Origin: Hydractinia symbiolongicarpus
Taxonomy: Eukaryota; Cnidaria; Hydrozoa; Anthoathecata; Hydractiniidae
Assembly: GCF_029227915.1 (NCBI RefSeq)
Contig: NC_079884.1
Coordinates: 17,670,001 to 17,734,000 of the forward strand
Direction of reading: 5' to 3'
DNA: 64,000 nucleotides
Both the position numbers and the translations under genes were made by a program. Of this stretch, positions 33,533 to 44,193 are shown piece by piece; position 1 is the first letter of the stretch, and the number at the start of each line of letters is the position of its first letter. The notes beneath the pieces were generated by a model that worked only from the letters and a program-made list of their open reading frames with translations, did no database searches and was not told where the DNA came from.

Positions 33533-34067
33533 CCAAAGTAAACAACTAAACAACGTGCTTTCGTCTGTAAATTACTGGTCTGTAAATTATCCCTTGAAGT
33601 GATTTGAACAATAAATTTTGATCAAACAGAAAGACATTAGGGTGACCCAATACCATACCAAAATTCAACAAAAAACATCGCTATTAACTAAGTTATAGTC
33701 ATTTTTGTTCTGGGTCGGTAAATACCGGTTTGTAATGTGTACAAAGTTTGAATAGTAATATCTTTCGAACGTTACGTTTTGAAGACATAGTTCTTACATT
33801 TTTTTGATCCACTCGATCTCCTTTTTCCAACCATATATAACATAACATATAAATGTGAAATTATTCTTTTGCTGACAGTAAAAGTGATAACATCAACTAA
33901 GTTGGTCCTATGGGACCAAAATTTTTTGCCACTCATTTTTTTTGGTAATTTGGGACCTAAGGAACAACTTTAAATAAAAAAAATCACTTTTAACACACAT
34001 GTCCACACGAAGCTTCGTATCAGAACACAGTAGGCCTCACTATCATTTTTCTGGTTGACTTTTCCCA
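33533..34067 (-). repeat. Right arm of the 0.5-kb terminal inverted repeat
   Basis: Inverted partner of 28564-29041, about 535 bp. It is longer than the left arm because of small insertions, such as the region around 33890-33930. Confidence 0.85.
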
Positions 34068-34385
34068 TAAAATATGATTTTTTTAAAACGGGTTGACCTA
34101 CCTTAAGTGTACAAATTTTCGCGAGGATTTATTTTCGCGAGCTAAAAAAAATTGCATTTTGCAAGGATTTATTTTTGCGTAACACGCAAAATATGGTATC
34201 AAATAATGTTAATTGCGCCTGGAATGAGTGAAACTCATACTCGTCCCCAGATTAGCAAACTAATGCTTTAAATTATTTTGAGAAATATAAATTTTTTACA
34301 AATCTTCTTCGTCGTCAAAAACATCAAAAATATTTCTACTTTCATTCTCTTCGTTTTCACTCATTCTTCTTTATCGCTTTCTTCT

Positions 34386-35440
34386 TCTCTCTCGCACTCT
34401 GAAATATATTTCGAAGCTAAAGACAGACCAGACTGGTTGACACACGTCAATATCGTGAAATGGATCAAGGCTAGGTAAACCAAAAAGGCCTTTTTTGACT
34501 GCTTCCTTTATACCTGCTACCTTCCAACCTTTTAGCAAGATCTGCTTCCCATCAACTGACGTCATTTCCGTTTACATCTCTATTAACCACTTTGCGTGCA
34601 ATGGTTCAATAATCGAAAGTTTGAGCTGTATTTCTATGGTTTCTAGCTCTTGACCGTTGTCCATTGCTTGAGTGATTTGATCTGTGTACCAATTAGCGAA
34701 TTTTTTCTTCGTAATTATTTTTGCATAACCATGGACATCAAGTGGTTGAAAGAGGTAAGTAATGTTTGCTGGAACACTCTGTAGCAACATGTGGTTATCG
34801 GCTAAGACCTTTAAAACCGGATTTGTCATCTGACCTTTAAATACATCCATTATTAGCAAAGCAGGATGATTTTTCTCCAATCCGAGTGAGTTCCTTTCTT
34901 TCTTGAGATATGGAATAATGATTTCATTTAGCAATTTAATGGATTCTTCTTCGTTACTATAGTGTTTTGGATTCGCACTCAATTAAAATGTTGTGGAAAT
35001 TTCACTCTAGGTAGACTTTGTTGCGTTTTTCCGCCATAAATTATCTGAGGGAGTAAAAATTTATTGTCAAGGGTTATTGTAAATGTCAACGTGATCATCC
35101 TCTTATTATTTGAACCTTTCATCGGTACAATTTTCGCACCTATCGTTGCTAAGGTTCTGTTGAATACTAGGACATATTTTGAAGGTGTCTGGTCAAGATT
35201 AAGAACCATTAATGGTGGAATGTTGCTATTCTCGATTTTTCTTACAATATTATGAAGGTAGGAGGTTTCAAGTTCTTTACGAAAAGCTTCAGGAATGAGA
35301 ACTTTCCCCGTTGTACCGAATCTTTTGACTAAGCCCATCCTTCGAAACAAACTCTTTGCCCAGTTGGATCCACTGACATCAATATGGTTGAGCTGCATCT
35401 CGGAATGACACTTGATTAACATTTTTGCGACTTTGTGATT
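34386..35440 (-). pseudogene. Pogo/Tigger-type DDE transposase relic
   Basis: The minus strand encodes a DDE_1-type transposase. The sequence GSNWAKSLFRRMGLVKRF belongs to the DNA-binding side. The first catalytic Asp lies in MVLNLDQTPSKYVL (about 35200), the second in LLIMDVFKGQMT (about 34840). The LFQPLDVHGYAK block (about 34740) and a C-terminal GWKVAGIKEAV (about 34530) follow. One frameshift near 34980 and one in-frame TAA at 34572-34574 break it. The N-terminal HTH part is missing or lies in the unrelated-looking frame at 35731-36105. Lies just outside the long-inverted-repeat element, on the same strand. Confidence 0.85.
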
Positions 35441-35730
35441 CTTTTTCTAATAAAACCGCCACGCCCTCGGACAGCCTTAAAATAGAAAAAAATACGGTTT
35501 TATTTAATCTTATTTTCAAACGCATATATGTTATAGAGGAAAAACGTCATTCGTGATAGCAGCTACTGTTGAACATTAAAAAATTATTGTGTTATTAAGA
35601 TTGAAAATAAAAAAGCAACTATTTGGTTGCCTGTATATAGTTCTGCACCATAACATCAATAGGGCCTACACGACGTCAGGCTTTCAATATTGTACTCGGA
35701 CCACGTTTCAGCTTGGCTGCATTCCTAAGC

Positions 35731-36105
35731 TCATCTTCGTACTGTTTTCGCATGATACGTACTGTGCTTTCGCTGGAACAGAAAATTTATTTTTGTACCT
35801 TCGTAAAGTGCTAGCGGTGGTGTTTTCTGAGGCATACTTTCCGATGGCGAATCGCTTGCTATCAGAGTATACGGTGTATTTTCCTCTTGTTTGCTTTTCG
35901 CTAGCTCTGCTGGCTGCTTCCCTAGAGGATTCGTAAACAATTTGACCAAGCCCTGTTTCCGAATGTGACAGCTGCGTATCAGGTTGCGTATTCTTTGGAA
36001 GAATAGTAGTCTCGTCTCTTTCGTTAAGTCTGCCTCACACGTGGTGTTTTTCGGAGCAATATTCCTAGACTGCTTAATTTTAGCGAGACTTCGAATAATT
36101 GACAT
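35731..36105 (-). other. 124-codon open frame, function unknown
   Basis: ATG-started minus-strand frame (MSIIRSLAKIKQSRNIAPKN) that is basic and Ser/Thr-rich and ends KHSTYHAKTVRR. It may be the N-terminal part of the neighbouring pogo-type gene, or chance. Confidence 0.3.
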
Positions 36106-36307
36106 TGTGATAACTTCGCCCAGTTCCTTCTACACCCAGTGACCGCTTAATAAAATAAAAAAAGGTTCTCTCCCAACGAAATCAGAAACATAAACAGAAA
36201 TTCAAAAATTATTTTTACAATTCGAACGTCAAACATGACAATCAAATGTGCGAGTGTCAATGTTGTAAGATCGAATCGAATGTATCAATAAAAGTTGAAC
36301 ACACGCG

Positions 36308-36586
36308 ATGGCTAACAACACGAACAAAATTTTAGTCTTTTCATCAGCAGTACGTGGATTTCATGTTTATCGCGTTATTTGGAATCCTAGTGAAAATGAG
36401 GAGCTGGATTGCTTTTTTGAACAAAACAATATGTTCGACCCGTTTGCAATCAAAATATGCCGAAAGGAAGACGTTGGTCATTTGCCTAGGAAAATTTATC
36501 GGCCTTTAAAATTTCTTCTGGACCATGGCGCAACAATGCAAGCAACCCTGGCGTTAGTGTCACAGCATACAATATCGAGGAAATGA
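36308..36586 (+). pseudogene. HIRAN-like domain fragment 2
   Basis: ATG-started frame of 92 codons reading AVRGFHVYRVIWNPSENEEL, then NMFDPFAIKIC and DVGHLPRKIYRPLKFLLDHG. The pattern of an N-terminal strand, NxxDPxAIKI and VGHLP is that of HIRAN-like modules. The frame ends within what looks like continuing homology. May be the first coding block of the adjacent Maverick-like relic or an unrelated fragment. Related to 2714-2892. Confidence 0.55.
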
Positions 36587-36599
36587 ATATCGCAAACCT

Positions 36600-37130
36600 G
36601 GTCCTTCGCGACTCCACCTTAAAAACAAGGGTAAAGACGAGAGATATGTGATTGGGTATCTTGCTTCTGCGTACGCTCAGGAGAAGCTGTCTCCGCTATT
36701 GCTAAAGACCCCCAAAAATGTCTACTTTTATGTTGTCTCCAGATATAGTGAGAATTTTAGGGTTAACCATGTCTTCCGACCATAATGACTATCTGGAGTG
36801 GGTGGTTAACTATTCTCGGCTTTAGCAAAAGGTGTGAGAGCTAATTTTCATAACCTCTTCCAAAGTTTTCCAGAAGGATCGTTACATTAACCCCAAACTG
36901 AGGGATTGGGAGGGCGAAATTAGAACCAACTTCCACCAGAAAAAGGTACCCCAGGGACCTTGCTCATTTGCCAAATTCATTAAGTTCGAAAGTGTGTATA
37001 ACCAAGGGCATAACTATTATGCCCAGAGCTGTCCCGAAGAATGTATAAGTAGAAAGAGGTTCCGATATAAAGCGCTAGTTACCTTAGCGACCCTGAAGAC
37101 GACAATGAAAGCTTCACCGAGTTGTAGCAT
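36600..37130 (+). pseudogene. Maverick-block plus-strand coding relic, unassigned
   Basis: Successive frames read RYVIGYLASAYAQEKLSPLL, NVYFYVVSRYSENFRVNHVF, then DYLEWVVNYSRL and later CSFAKFIKFESVYNQGHNYY. The text is coherent but jumps frame several times. I do not know the family. Confidence 0.4.
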
Positions 37131-37613
37131 GGCGTCTTGATGTTCTACAGTTTTTGTGTATGGTGTCACTGAAGAAAGAGGGGATGCATTGTTGGAATAG
37201 AGGTCAGTGGTAGTTTGATCACAAGGTACCGATAAAATACAGAGAGAATTGGGAATATCCGACCGTAATCTTGTACCCTCATTCTTATGTGCCTTTAGTA
37301 ATATCTTCCATAGGTACGCACATTGGTCTCCCTTGACCTGTTGTTAGAGCAGCAATTTCCCACCCACTGATGATAATCGTCACACCTAGTAAAGCGTTGT
37401 CGCTCCTCTTTACACATGTTCCATACATCTTGAACTTATTCACGAGTCAATCACGCTCTTTATCTTTTTGCGAAGGTAACTGTTCTCTCTTCGATATTTC
37501 GTAATCTGAACATTCGACTTTCGTCTATAATGCTGTGGTCTTCAGGCAAAGTTGGTGGCAACGTCGGATATATCTTCATTCATTCTATTTTTATTCTATA
37601 AGCTCCTACATAA

Positions 37614-38000
37614 TTATTCTGGCAAAAGCGTCTTCAGAGGGAAGTAGATAGGGGTGTCAAAATTCCAGGTGAGCATACTTCCCCCTGAAACGGTCTTAGA
37701 AATTTTTACTATCCAGGAAGCAGTGGTCTTCATCCAGCTGCGGGCACACAAGTCGTGGTCGAAGGTAGACGTCAGTGTTGTGGATATCGTCGTACTCACT
37801 TTTAGTGAACATCTTTCCACCTGGAGGCTCATGTAGACCCATAAGCTCTCGCAGTAGTCGGTTGATGACATCATGATTCCATTCGGTATATGGAGTCTGC
37901 GAAGGCAGTTCTTTAGTACAAAGATGATTCCATTGGCATGCTTGTTGATGCTGGCTACTATATCGTCAATTTGTACAACCTGTTCGTGATCTTGATCCAA
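37614..38000 (-). other. 128-codon minus-strand frame in the Maverick block, unassigned
   Basis: Open from 38000 to 37614. Another minus frame over the same span also has protein-like text (MGLHEPPGGKMFTKSEY), so the true frame is unclear. No family recognised. Confidence 0.25.
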
Positions 38001-38329
38001 ATAACATTCTTGTTGGTGTTAGTACCTACCTGTCTGATTGCAAAGTCATTGTTACTATCGTTGTTAAGCCATGTAGGTCAAATATTGATCGATTTTAAAG
38101 CGATCCTCGTACACTGACCTAGGTATTGTAAAATAGCGTTAGATTACCTATATCTGCGATTTAGAGATCTTTGTTCATGTTTTTTGTAGCAGAAAAGATG
38201 AACATCGTATAACCCAAGAGCTAAGTACAAGTCGAACCAAAGAGAATGGCCGTTGGCCGTCACTGCCTTGAGCATCAAGATCTGTACGTGTCTTTCCTGA
38301 GTTTGCCAAGTATCCCATCAAGGTTCAAG

Positions 38330-38590
38330 CGTCTACACTTAACGATGAGGATTTGCACATGTTTGTAGGGAGTATTGAGCAGGCCCCAACGGCATGTACA
38401 AGTACAGAGATTTAGGTGCGTCAGTAACCAACGGCGAGTGGTTGCCACAAGTTGATGGTGATTTCACAAAGTTTATAATGCCTACAGGCCACGGCCTTAC
38501 CTCTGAAGGTTGGACAACGCTTAGCGAGTCTTTAAAAGTTATGCAGTGTCTATACTCGGCTCACAAGAGCAAGCAAAAGCCTCTTTGATC
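38330..38590 (+). other. Coding relic upstream of the BRO-like relic
   Basis: Reads FAKYPIKVQASTLNDEDLHM, then in another frame RDLGASVTNGEWLPQVDGDF. Protein-like but unassigned. Confidence 0.3.
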
Positions 38591-38959
38591 AGCTTAGAAG
38601 CGGATAACTATACGGCAAAACAAATCTTGCTACAAAATTTTTAATCAATGGCATTGAGAACGGAATAAGTAGGGCGGAATGTAACAACTTTTAAAAAGGT
38701 GCTGCAGTATACCAGTAGCCTTGTGAATTTTTTGGTAATGGCTAGCGTGTACATGCTGCCCTCAAACATGAACTCCTCAAACATAAACCTCCACATTGCT
38801 AAAATCGAGGGTTACAACAATAACATACTAGCAGCACCTTCCACGGTGAACCTTGGTGGATATAAATAATAACCCAAGTCAGTGGCAAAAGCTTCTCCAA
38901 CGAAGCTTAGTGAAAAAGTTGAGAAAGCCCTAGTAAGACTTTTAAGCATGTGATAAGGT

Positions 38960-39600
38960 AAGCGAAGGATCATGTGGATAGCAATGTTATGCTGATCATA
39001 GCAGGAGTTGGCGAGATCCTGGCTTTCGTGTGGACAAATCAGGTCTATAAGGTTTCATATGGGGCACCACACACGAAACATGCTAACTCTCGCGATTTTT
39101 TCGCTACATTGGACGGTGCTGTAGAGATTACGTGTAGATCTAGAAAACCTATGGCTGTAAATCTTAATAGATGGCTTGCAGGGTAAAGTGTGCAAAAACT
39201 GCATGATGAAATTTAAGAATTTCGACAGCTAAACGGTGAGCAGCAGCAAACCATCGACGAGGAACGGCACAAGGTGTAAGACCGTGACATGCAAATTGCG
39301 TTGTTTGTCGGCAATCTTGCCGTGGAATGACAGAGTAGCATGCAGCTGCACCAAGAAGTTACAGAGGTTTAACAGCGAGACGTATCACACTCATGCGATC
39401 GTGGCAAAGACGACACGATCGTGATCTCCAGGAAGTATATAGCACGAAAAAAAGACGAATATCGTCATCTTGCATACTACTGTGCACGTATTTACAAACG
39501 TGCCATCTCTACGAAGCGACAATGGATCAAGGACAACTTTCCACGTTCTGAAGAGATTGTCGTCATTGATAATCCTAACGGATTAACTCCATCAAATGTT
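38960..39600 (+). pseudogene. BRO-like protein relic
   Basis: Plus-strand frames read VGEILAFVWTNQVYKVSYGA, then RDFFATLDGAVEITCRSRKP, and after a decayed Gln/Glu-rich coiled-coil stretch, YYCARIYKRAISTKRQWIKD and EIVVIDNP. A short N-terminal domain, coiled coil and C-terminal basic domain is the layout of BRO/KilA-N-type proteins of large DNA viruses and Maverick-like elements. Several stops interrupt it. Confidence 0.45.
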
Positions 39601-39639
39601 TTATGGTCAAGGCATGCCATAAAACACTGTAACTTTCAT

Positions 39640-40212
39640 CACTTTTTAACATACTCTACATGTACACCCTCAGTAATCTGCATCATTTCTTCTGCGTCGA
39701 AATTATGCTCGAGGCCAGACCCTTTGAGGTAGTAGACCACGCGATTGTTTGGTTCTGCCATGATACGATCCAGTCTATATACCTTTTTGAACCTAAACGT
39801 ATCGGTTTCATGTCTCTTCTGATCCCGTGCTTCCTGTCAGTATTTACTTGTATGTATTCCTGTAGAGCTTATTTTGCGTCATGTTCAGCAAGTCGAACTG
39901 GTGCATTTCGTTCGACTTGGTTACGTTGAAATAAGGATAATCAATCCTTTTGGGCCTCAAATGTGTCCAGGTCAGAGTAACTGACATGATAGCCAGTGAG
40001 TGACTTTTGTGTGTGTGACATTTTGTACCCTTAGCAAGTAATTTGATAGCTTTTCGACCGGTCCAAAGATGTTCTGGCTGGTAGTAGATATAAGTAAGTT
40101 TTCTGCGTCTTCTTCGTGACGTTATGTAGAACTCTCGTAGTACTTTTTTATTACTATGAGAGCGACGTGTTTTTATATCTTCCCCTCGACGTAATTTAGG
40201 TGACGTACCCAA
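39640..40212 (-). pseudogene. Maverick integrase relic with deleted catalytic core
   Basis: The minus strand starts with a basic region and YYQPEHLWTGRKAIKLLAKG, followed by PYFNVTKSNEMHQFDLLNM, which leads to the expected first catalytic region. After about NTYK (39844) the text jumps, in another frame, to a C-terminal block (KKVYRLDRIMAEPNNRVVYY, about 39790-39730). The part that should carry most of the DDE core is missing. The two ends identify the gene as the integrase typical of Maverick/Polintons. Confidence 0.7.
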
Positions 40213-40577
40213 AAAGAGCTAAGGATCTAACGACGAATGTGAGTTCGCTATTTTTCTGTTTTTCCGAAAGGTAGTAAAAGTCTAAGAGTGTTAGAGCTTT
40301 ATCAAGCGTAGCTACGTTATACTTTCGCATACTTTCCTCGAGTTGCCTAGCCTAGCGTTGTTCTTCTTTTTCTCTGCAAATCAGTCAAGTTTTGCTTGTC
40401 TGCCTTTTACCCACTGTAGTTGTTCGACGGCTTTACCGTGTCTAATACTACCCATGTTTATTTTATAAGGTCAGACTTTATAAAACTCTCTACCACTACA
40501 TGCGCGTTGCCTACTTGGAAGGTATTAGACTACGCTTAGTTTTTTTCATATTCCTTTGAACTCACTAATATGTAGGC

Positions 40578-40904
40578 TTAAGTCATCTTAAAAATCACTA
40601 AATCATCAGGTTTTCGTAAGCTGTTGCACCAAGGACAGGCTAACGAATGGGTCTGCAGCTTTGCGCTTCGGTCACTGTTTGTTGGCGCCGTGCCTTGTGC
40701 TGGCGATCGCGCGTTCCAAACACCGACATCTATCGCGAGTACAGTTAGAGCTCTTGCACCAGTGTTGGACTGAGAAGTACTATGCTCAGTAGAAGTTTTG
40801 AAAGAAGACTCTACAGCTTCCCTGTTCTGATTTAGTTCCTCCTTCTTCTTCTTTATCAGTGCCGCTAACTTGTGACCTTGGACTACTCTCCCTGGATGCT
40901 TCAA
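40578..40904 (-). pseudogene. Maverick-block minus-strand ORF, unassigned
   Basis: Frame of 108 codons beginning KHPGRVVQGHKLAALIKKKK, basic at first and then Ser/Thr-rich and Cys-containing. A K-x-P-x-R-V-x-x-G start with a basic helix is something I associate with small Maverick ORFs in cnidarians; the function is unknown. Confidence 0.4.
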
Positions 40905-40999
40905 GGCTTTGTAATTACACGCTGTCCTTACACATTGTACCCTACTGAATCACCTTGTTTTAACCGTCACTCATTTATTTTATGTGATAAGCACTGAAT

Positions 41000-41747
41000 A
41001 AAGTCTTTACTCCTTCAAAGCTTTCTCATCTGCTAGTGCAGTGTGCGACATTCCTTCCCCCTTGACATCTACCTGCCTCTTGGACAACTTTGTGTGGTTT
41101 AGCGTATGCTCAAGTACCATCGCAGGCGCCAAAAATTTTGTGCAGTACTTAAGAACCCCTAAATAAGAGACTTTCTGATAATGGGGTCTTTTTGTATGTC
41201 TTGCTTTAGACGTTCCACAATAATATGTTTTACGAAATTTCCTATAACACTCGCATACATGTTAAACATATGCGCGAAAGTGCTTCAGCTGTTTTCTCTA
41301 CATTCTTGTGCAGCCCTTGTTGAACATACTCGGTATGTGTCTCTTCTATAATATCGTCCCATGTCTTGTATGGTGCCTTTTCTACGAATCGATATGCGTC
41401 TTACCCTTTTACATCCTTTAATGTGTGGCGCCAATCGACTACCTTTTCAAGGTTTTGAAAGGCTTTGGCAGGTGAATTCACCGCATCTATCATTTCTTCG
41501 AGTTCTGACATTGTTTTATTACCTTCTGGTACCACTAATACAGTTGCAATATCTCAAGACCTAGAGCAAGCTGCGTGAGCATTTATCTTCGACCATAGTG
41601 CCCACAGGCCAGTTGTTGATCTAAGCCGCTTGAACGATCCTCTTATCATCATCTATGTGAAGCGCAAGTTTGTTCACTTCCAGTGTATAGAGTCTATGCG
41701 TCTTGTCTTTATCAGGACTTGGCCTGCGTCTTCATCAGTATCTTCAT
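41000..41747. other. Maverick-block stretch without a recognised gene
   Basis: Short frames only (for example 41361-41564, plus). No motif identified. Confidence 0.3.
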
Positions 41748-42700
41748 CTAAGCATCGCTAATAGTCGTCGAAGGTGATAAATTTCTCCGTGACGCATTTT
41801 TCACTCTCTTTGCTTTTCGATCACCTTCCTTCTCCTTGAGACTCAGTGAGGCGTACAGTTTTGCCCTCAGCGCCGCAAATTTTCTCATGATGTTCCCACC
41901 TAGTTCTTCCTTCATCAGACCCACAACCTCCTTGTTATTACCGATCGGTAGTTGTCTTGCATTAAGCGCTCGTGCCAAATCTCTTTTTTTCATTATCAGC
42001 TATATCAGGGATTAGTAGATGACAAACGGTACTCTGAATTACATTTGACCATCGTGATATTTCAACCGTTTTTCGCTCTCCTTTGGCATGGTGACCTTGA
42101 CCGCCTCGCCTCTCGATTTGGCTGTGTTAAATGTGTGCATACAGTATAGACAGGAATGCTGCTTATTACTTTCTTTACGATTCTCCCGGCTCAGCAATCT
42201 TGACATACTCTTAATGGTCGTGTAGTGCGTCTTCTTACTGCAATGAGCAGTAGATTTACCTGTTTGCTGCGTGTGGTGTTGTTGTTGGATCGCAAGGTGT
42301 TGATGCTCTTTTCCGTGACGTTTAGTACGTTAACCGCAATGTCCGAATTGTTCTTCTTGGATATGCGGTGTGTTGCCATCGGAAACTCTATGCCTTGTAA
42401 CGATCTTCAAACTCTCAAAGTCAGATATTCTTTGCGGGCCTTTACAAATCTTTTCATGGTGGAAGCATGCTATGACGCTCCGCTGGGAGCACTCCTCGAT
42501 CTTAGGGCTGATGATGGCCTTTTTGTTACTAATCCATGCAGACAACCCTATGTATGAAGATCCTTTCGCGAGTAACAGTTTATGGAAATCCATTTTTTCT
42601 ATACCAGGCATGCGAAATCCTCAGAAGGTCTTGCGCAGAGCATGCTTATGCTCCCGAAATGTGAGGTCAACGTCGTGTATAGCCGTTTGATATAACTGTT
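41748..42700 (-). pseudogene. Maverick type B DNA polymerase relic, polymerase core deleted
   Basis: Read on the minus strand, the N-terminal accessory region shows LLLAKGSSYIGLSAWISNKK (about 42590-42530), NNSDIAVNVLNVTEKSI (about 42350) and KSTAHCSKKTHYTTIKSMSR (about 42250-42195). A Cys/His element follows (HSCLYCMHTF) and then FRVPFVIY, the strand before the ExoI motif. The text then passes directly to the polymerase C-terminus (NNKEVVGLMKEELGG, FAALRAKLYA, about 41940-41850). Exonuclease and palm motifs in between are missing, so most of the enzyme has been deleted. Several frameshifts. Identification rests on recognising both ends. Confidence 0.7.
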
Positions 42701-43020
42701 GTAGTCCTCATCTGCTTCTTCTTTAAGTTGGTCATGAAGGCCGTGCCTTATTGCTGTATCATACGAAGCCATCATCTTTTTCTTGAAGCCTTTGTAAACA
42801 CTTTTTACTCGCTCCCTTAGAGATTTTGGCATTGCGCCGACCAGTCAGTTATGTCAGCTTTTAACCACCAGTGGACTCTTTGCTATCTCCTGTTGCTTAA
42901 ATACATTCATCTGTGGAGGTGCGTGGAACTTTCAAACCACCGCTCTTAGCAATCTCTCGTAATTCTGGAACTGTCCTGGAATTCATTACTTTATTAAATA
43001 TAACAGAAGACTAGTGCCAA

Positions 43021-43067
43021 AGCATAGTTGTGAACATCAATGTGTGCACCATATTCACAACTATGCT
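43021..43067. repeat. Hairpin, 14-bp perfect stem
   Basis: AGCATAGTTGTGAA at 43021-43034 pairs with TTCACAACTATGCT at 43054-43067 across a 19-base loop. It lies just right of the Maverick block and could be part of an old border or a small foldback. Confidence 0.7.
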
Positions 43068-43995
43068 TCGATAATTAAGAGGGGTTCCGGGTAGGTGAGG
43101 CAGCAGCCAATATTAGGTGGGGATGAGTCGATGTGAACAAGTGTGCACGGATGTGCGCATGTTTTAGCCTATATCTATGTCTAAAAATAATGCAATATGC
43201 AATGCATACACTTTTGCCAAAAAAAAGTATAAACAAAAAATCTAAAAATCAGACCCAAAATTATGTTTAAAAAAATCTATAGTGCTAAAATCATAAGCCA
43301 AAAATATTAGCAGTGCTAAAATATGGTTCCCTAAATTTCATTTCATAAAGATTCAAATAATGGTAGCGATCACCTCTGTTACAGCAACTAAATGATTGCA
43401 AAGTCGTTAGTAAAGTGAGTGGCCATTAAATAAACGTTTTAAAGGTGTATTACGATGAAAAATAATCTCATGTTTTTAAATAATTATTTATGCTTTTATT
43501 TTCATCTTTAAATTCAGCTTTTAAAAAATTATATAATATATACTTCATATTTCGCCAAACATTTTCTACTAAAATTCTGTCCACTACGACTCTAATAATC
43601 TGACTAAATTTTTTAAACAAGTTTTTTAATGCCACAATTTTTGGTACTTACATTGAAAAACTTAAAAATGTTTGTTTACATTTAAATGCTAAATACAATC
43701 TTTCGCATAGATCTCTAAAAATAGGCATATATCTCTAATAATAGACCAATCAAAATCCATCACGTGAACAGACGGGTCCAGAGCTACTTTCGAGGCTTAT
43801 CTTAAAGAGCTCTGGGATCAAGAATGTACTATCCATAAATAACATCACTTAAACATCCTCTGAGTCTAAAAATACGCATCATGTATCTTTATGAAAAGCA
43901 GGTAATTTAACGCTAAATAAAATTCTGTCTTTCAGTGAGCTTCATAAGGTCAGATCATATTTTTAAATAATCTTACATTAAAGAACTTTTTATAG
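43068..43995. other. BPHL intron 1, right end, no feature recognised
   Basis: AT-rich. The intron ends TTTTTATAG at 43995. Confidence 0.6.
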
Positions 43996-44193
43996 GATTC
44001 CAAAAATATTCAGTTCTGGGATGGAGTGATGGTGGCATAGCTGGGATCATTTTGTCCGCCCAAGAACATGAAGCTGTCCAAAAGTTTGTGTTGTGGGGTT
44101 CAAATGCTTTCGTGTGCAATGAGGACAGGTTACTTGTAGAAAAAACTAGAGATCTTGATAAATGGAGTGAAAGAATGAAAAAGCCATTGGAAG
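43996..44193 (+). CDS. BPHL: BPHL-like serine hydrolase, exon 2
   Basis: 198 bases between a TTTTTATAG acceptor and a GAAG|GTACAG donor, entered and left in phase 1. It carries the nucleophile elbow GWSDGG (catalytic Ser), then KFVLWGSNAFVCNEDR and RDLDKWSERMKKPLE, a run very close to vertebrate BPHL. It supplies the lid/cap segment of the hydrolase fold. Confidence 0.95.

Larger units (their letters stand above)
28564..34067 (-). mobile_element. DNA transposon-like element with about 0.5-kb terminal inverted repeats
   Basis: Two arms, 28564-29041 and 33533-34067, are inverted copies of each other over nearly their full length. Shared words include CATTTATATGTTATGTTATA, GAGATCGAGTGGATC and AATTTACAGACCAGTAATTT. 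Between them lies a decayed minus-strand reading frame of transposase-like character. Both outer tips read TGGGAAA. I could not find a convincing target duplication, so the exact ends are uncertain by several bases. The protein family is one I associate with many invertebrate genomes, but I know no superfamily name for it. Confidence 0.8.
36590..42900. mobile_element. Decayed Maverick/Polinton (adintovirus-like) element
   Basis: A block of clearly higher GC than its surroundings with broken genes on both strands. Present are a protein-primed type B DNA polymerase relic (41748-42700, minus), a retrovirus-type integrase relic (39640-40212, minus), a BRO-like relic (38960-39600, plus) and other unassigned conserved-looking frames. 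Polymerase B plus integrase is the defining pair of Maverick/Polintons. Capsid, ATPase and protease genes were not recognised. No terminal inverted repeats or 6-bp duplications were found, so the borders are approximate. Every gene carries several frameshifts; the element is dead. Confidence 0.75.

Noticed and set aside
28564-35440. The pogo-type transposase as the enzyme of the long-inverted-repeat element
   Set aside because: It lies outside the right arm (which ends near 34067), and the element has its own, different protein inside.
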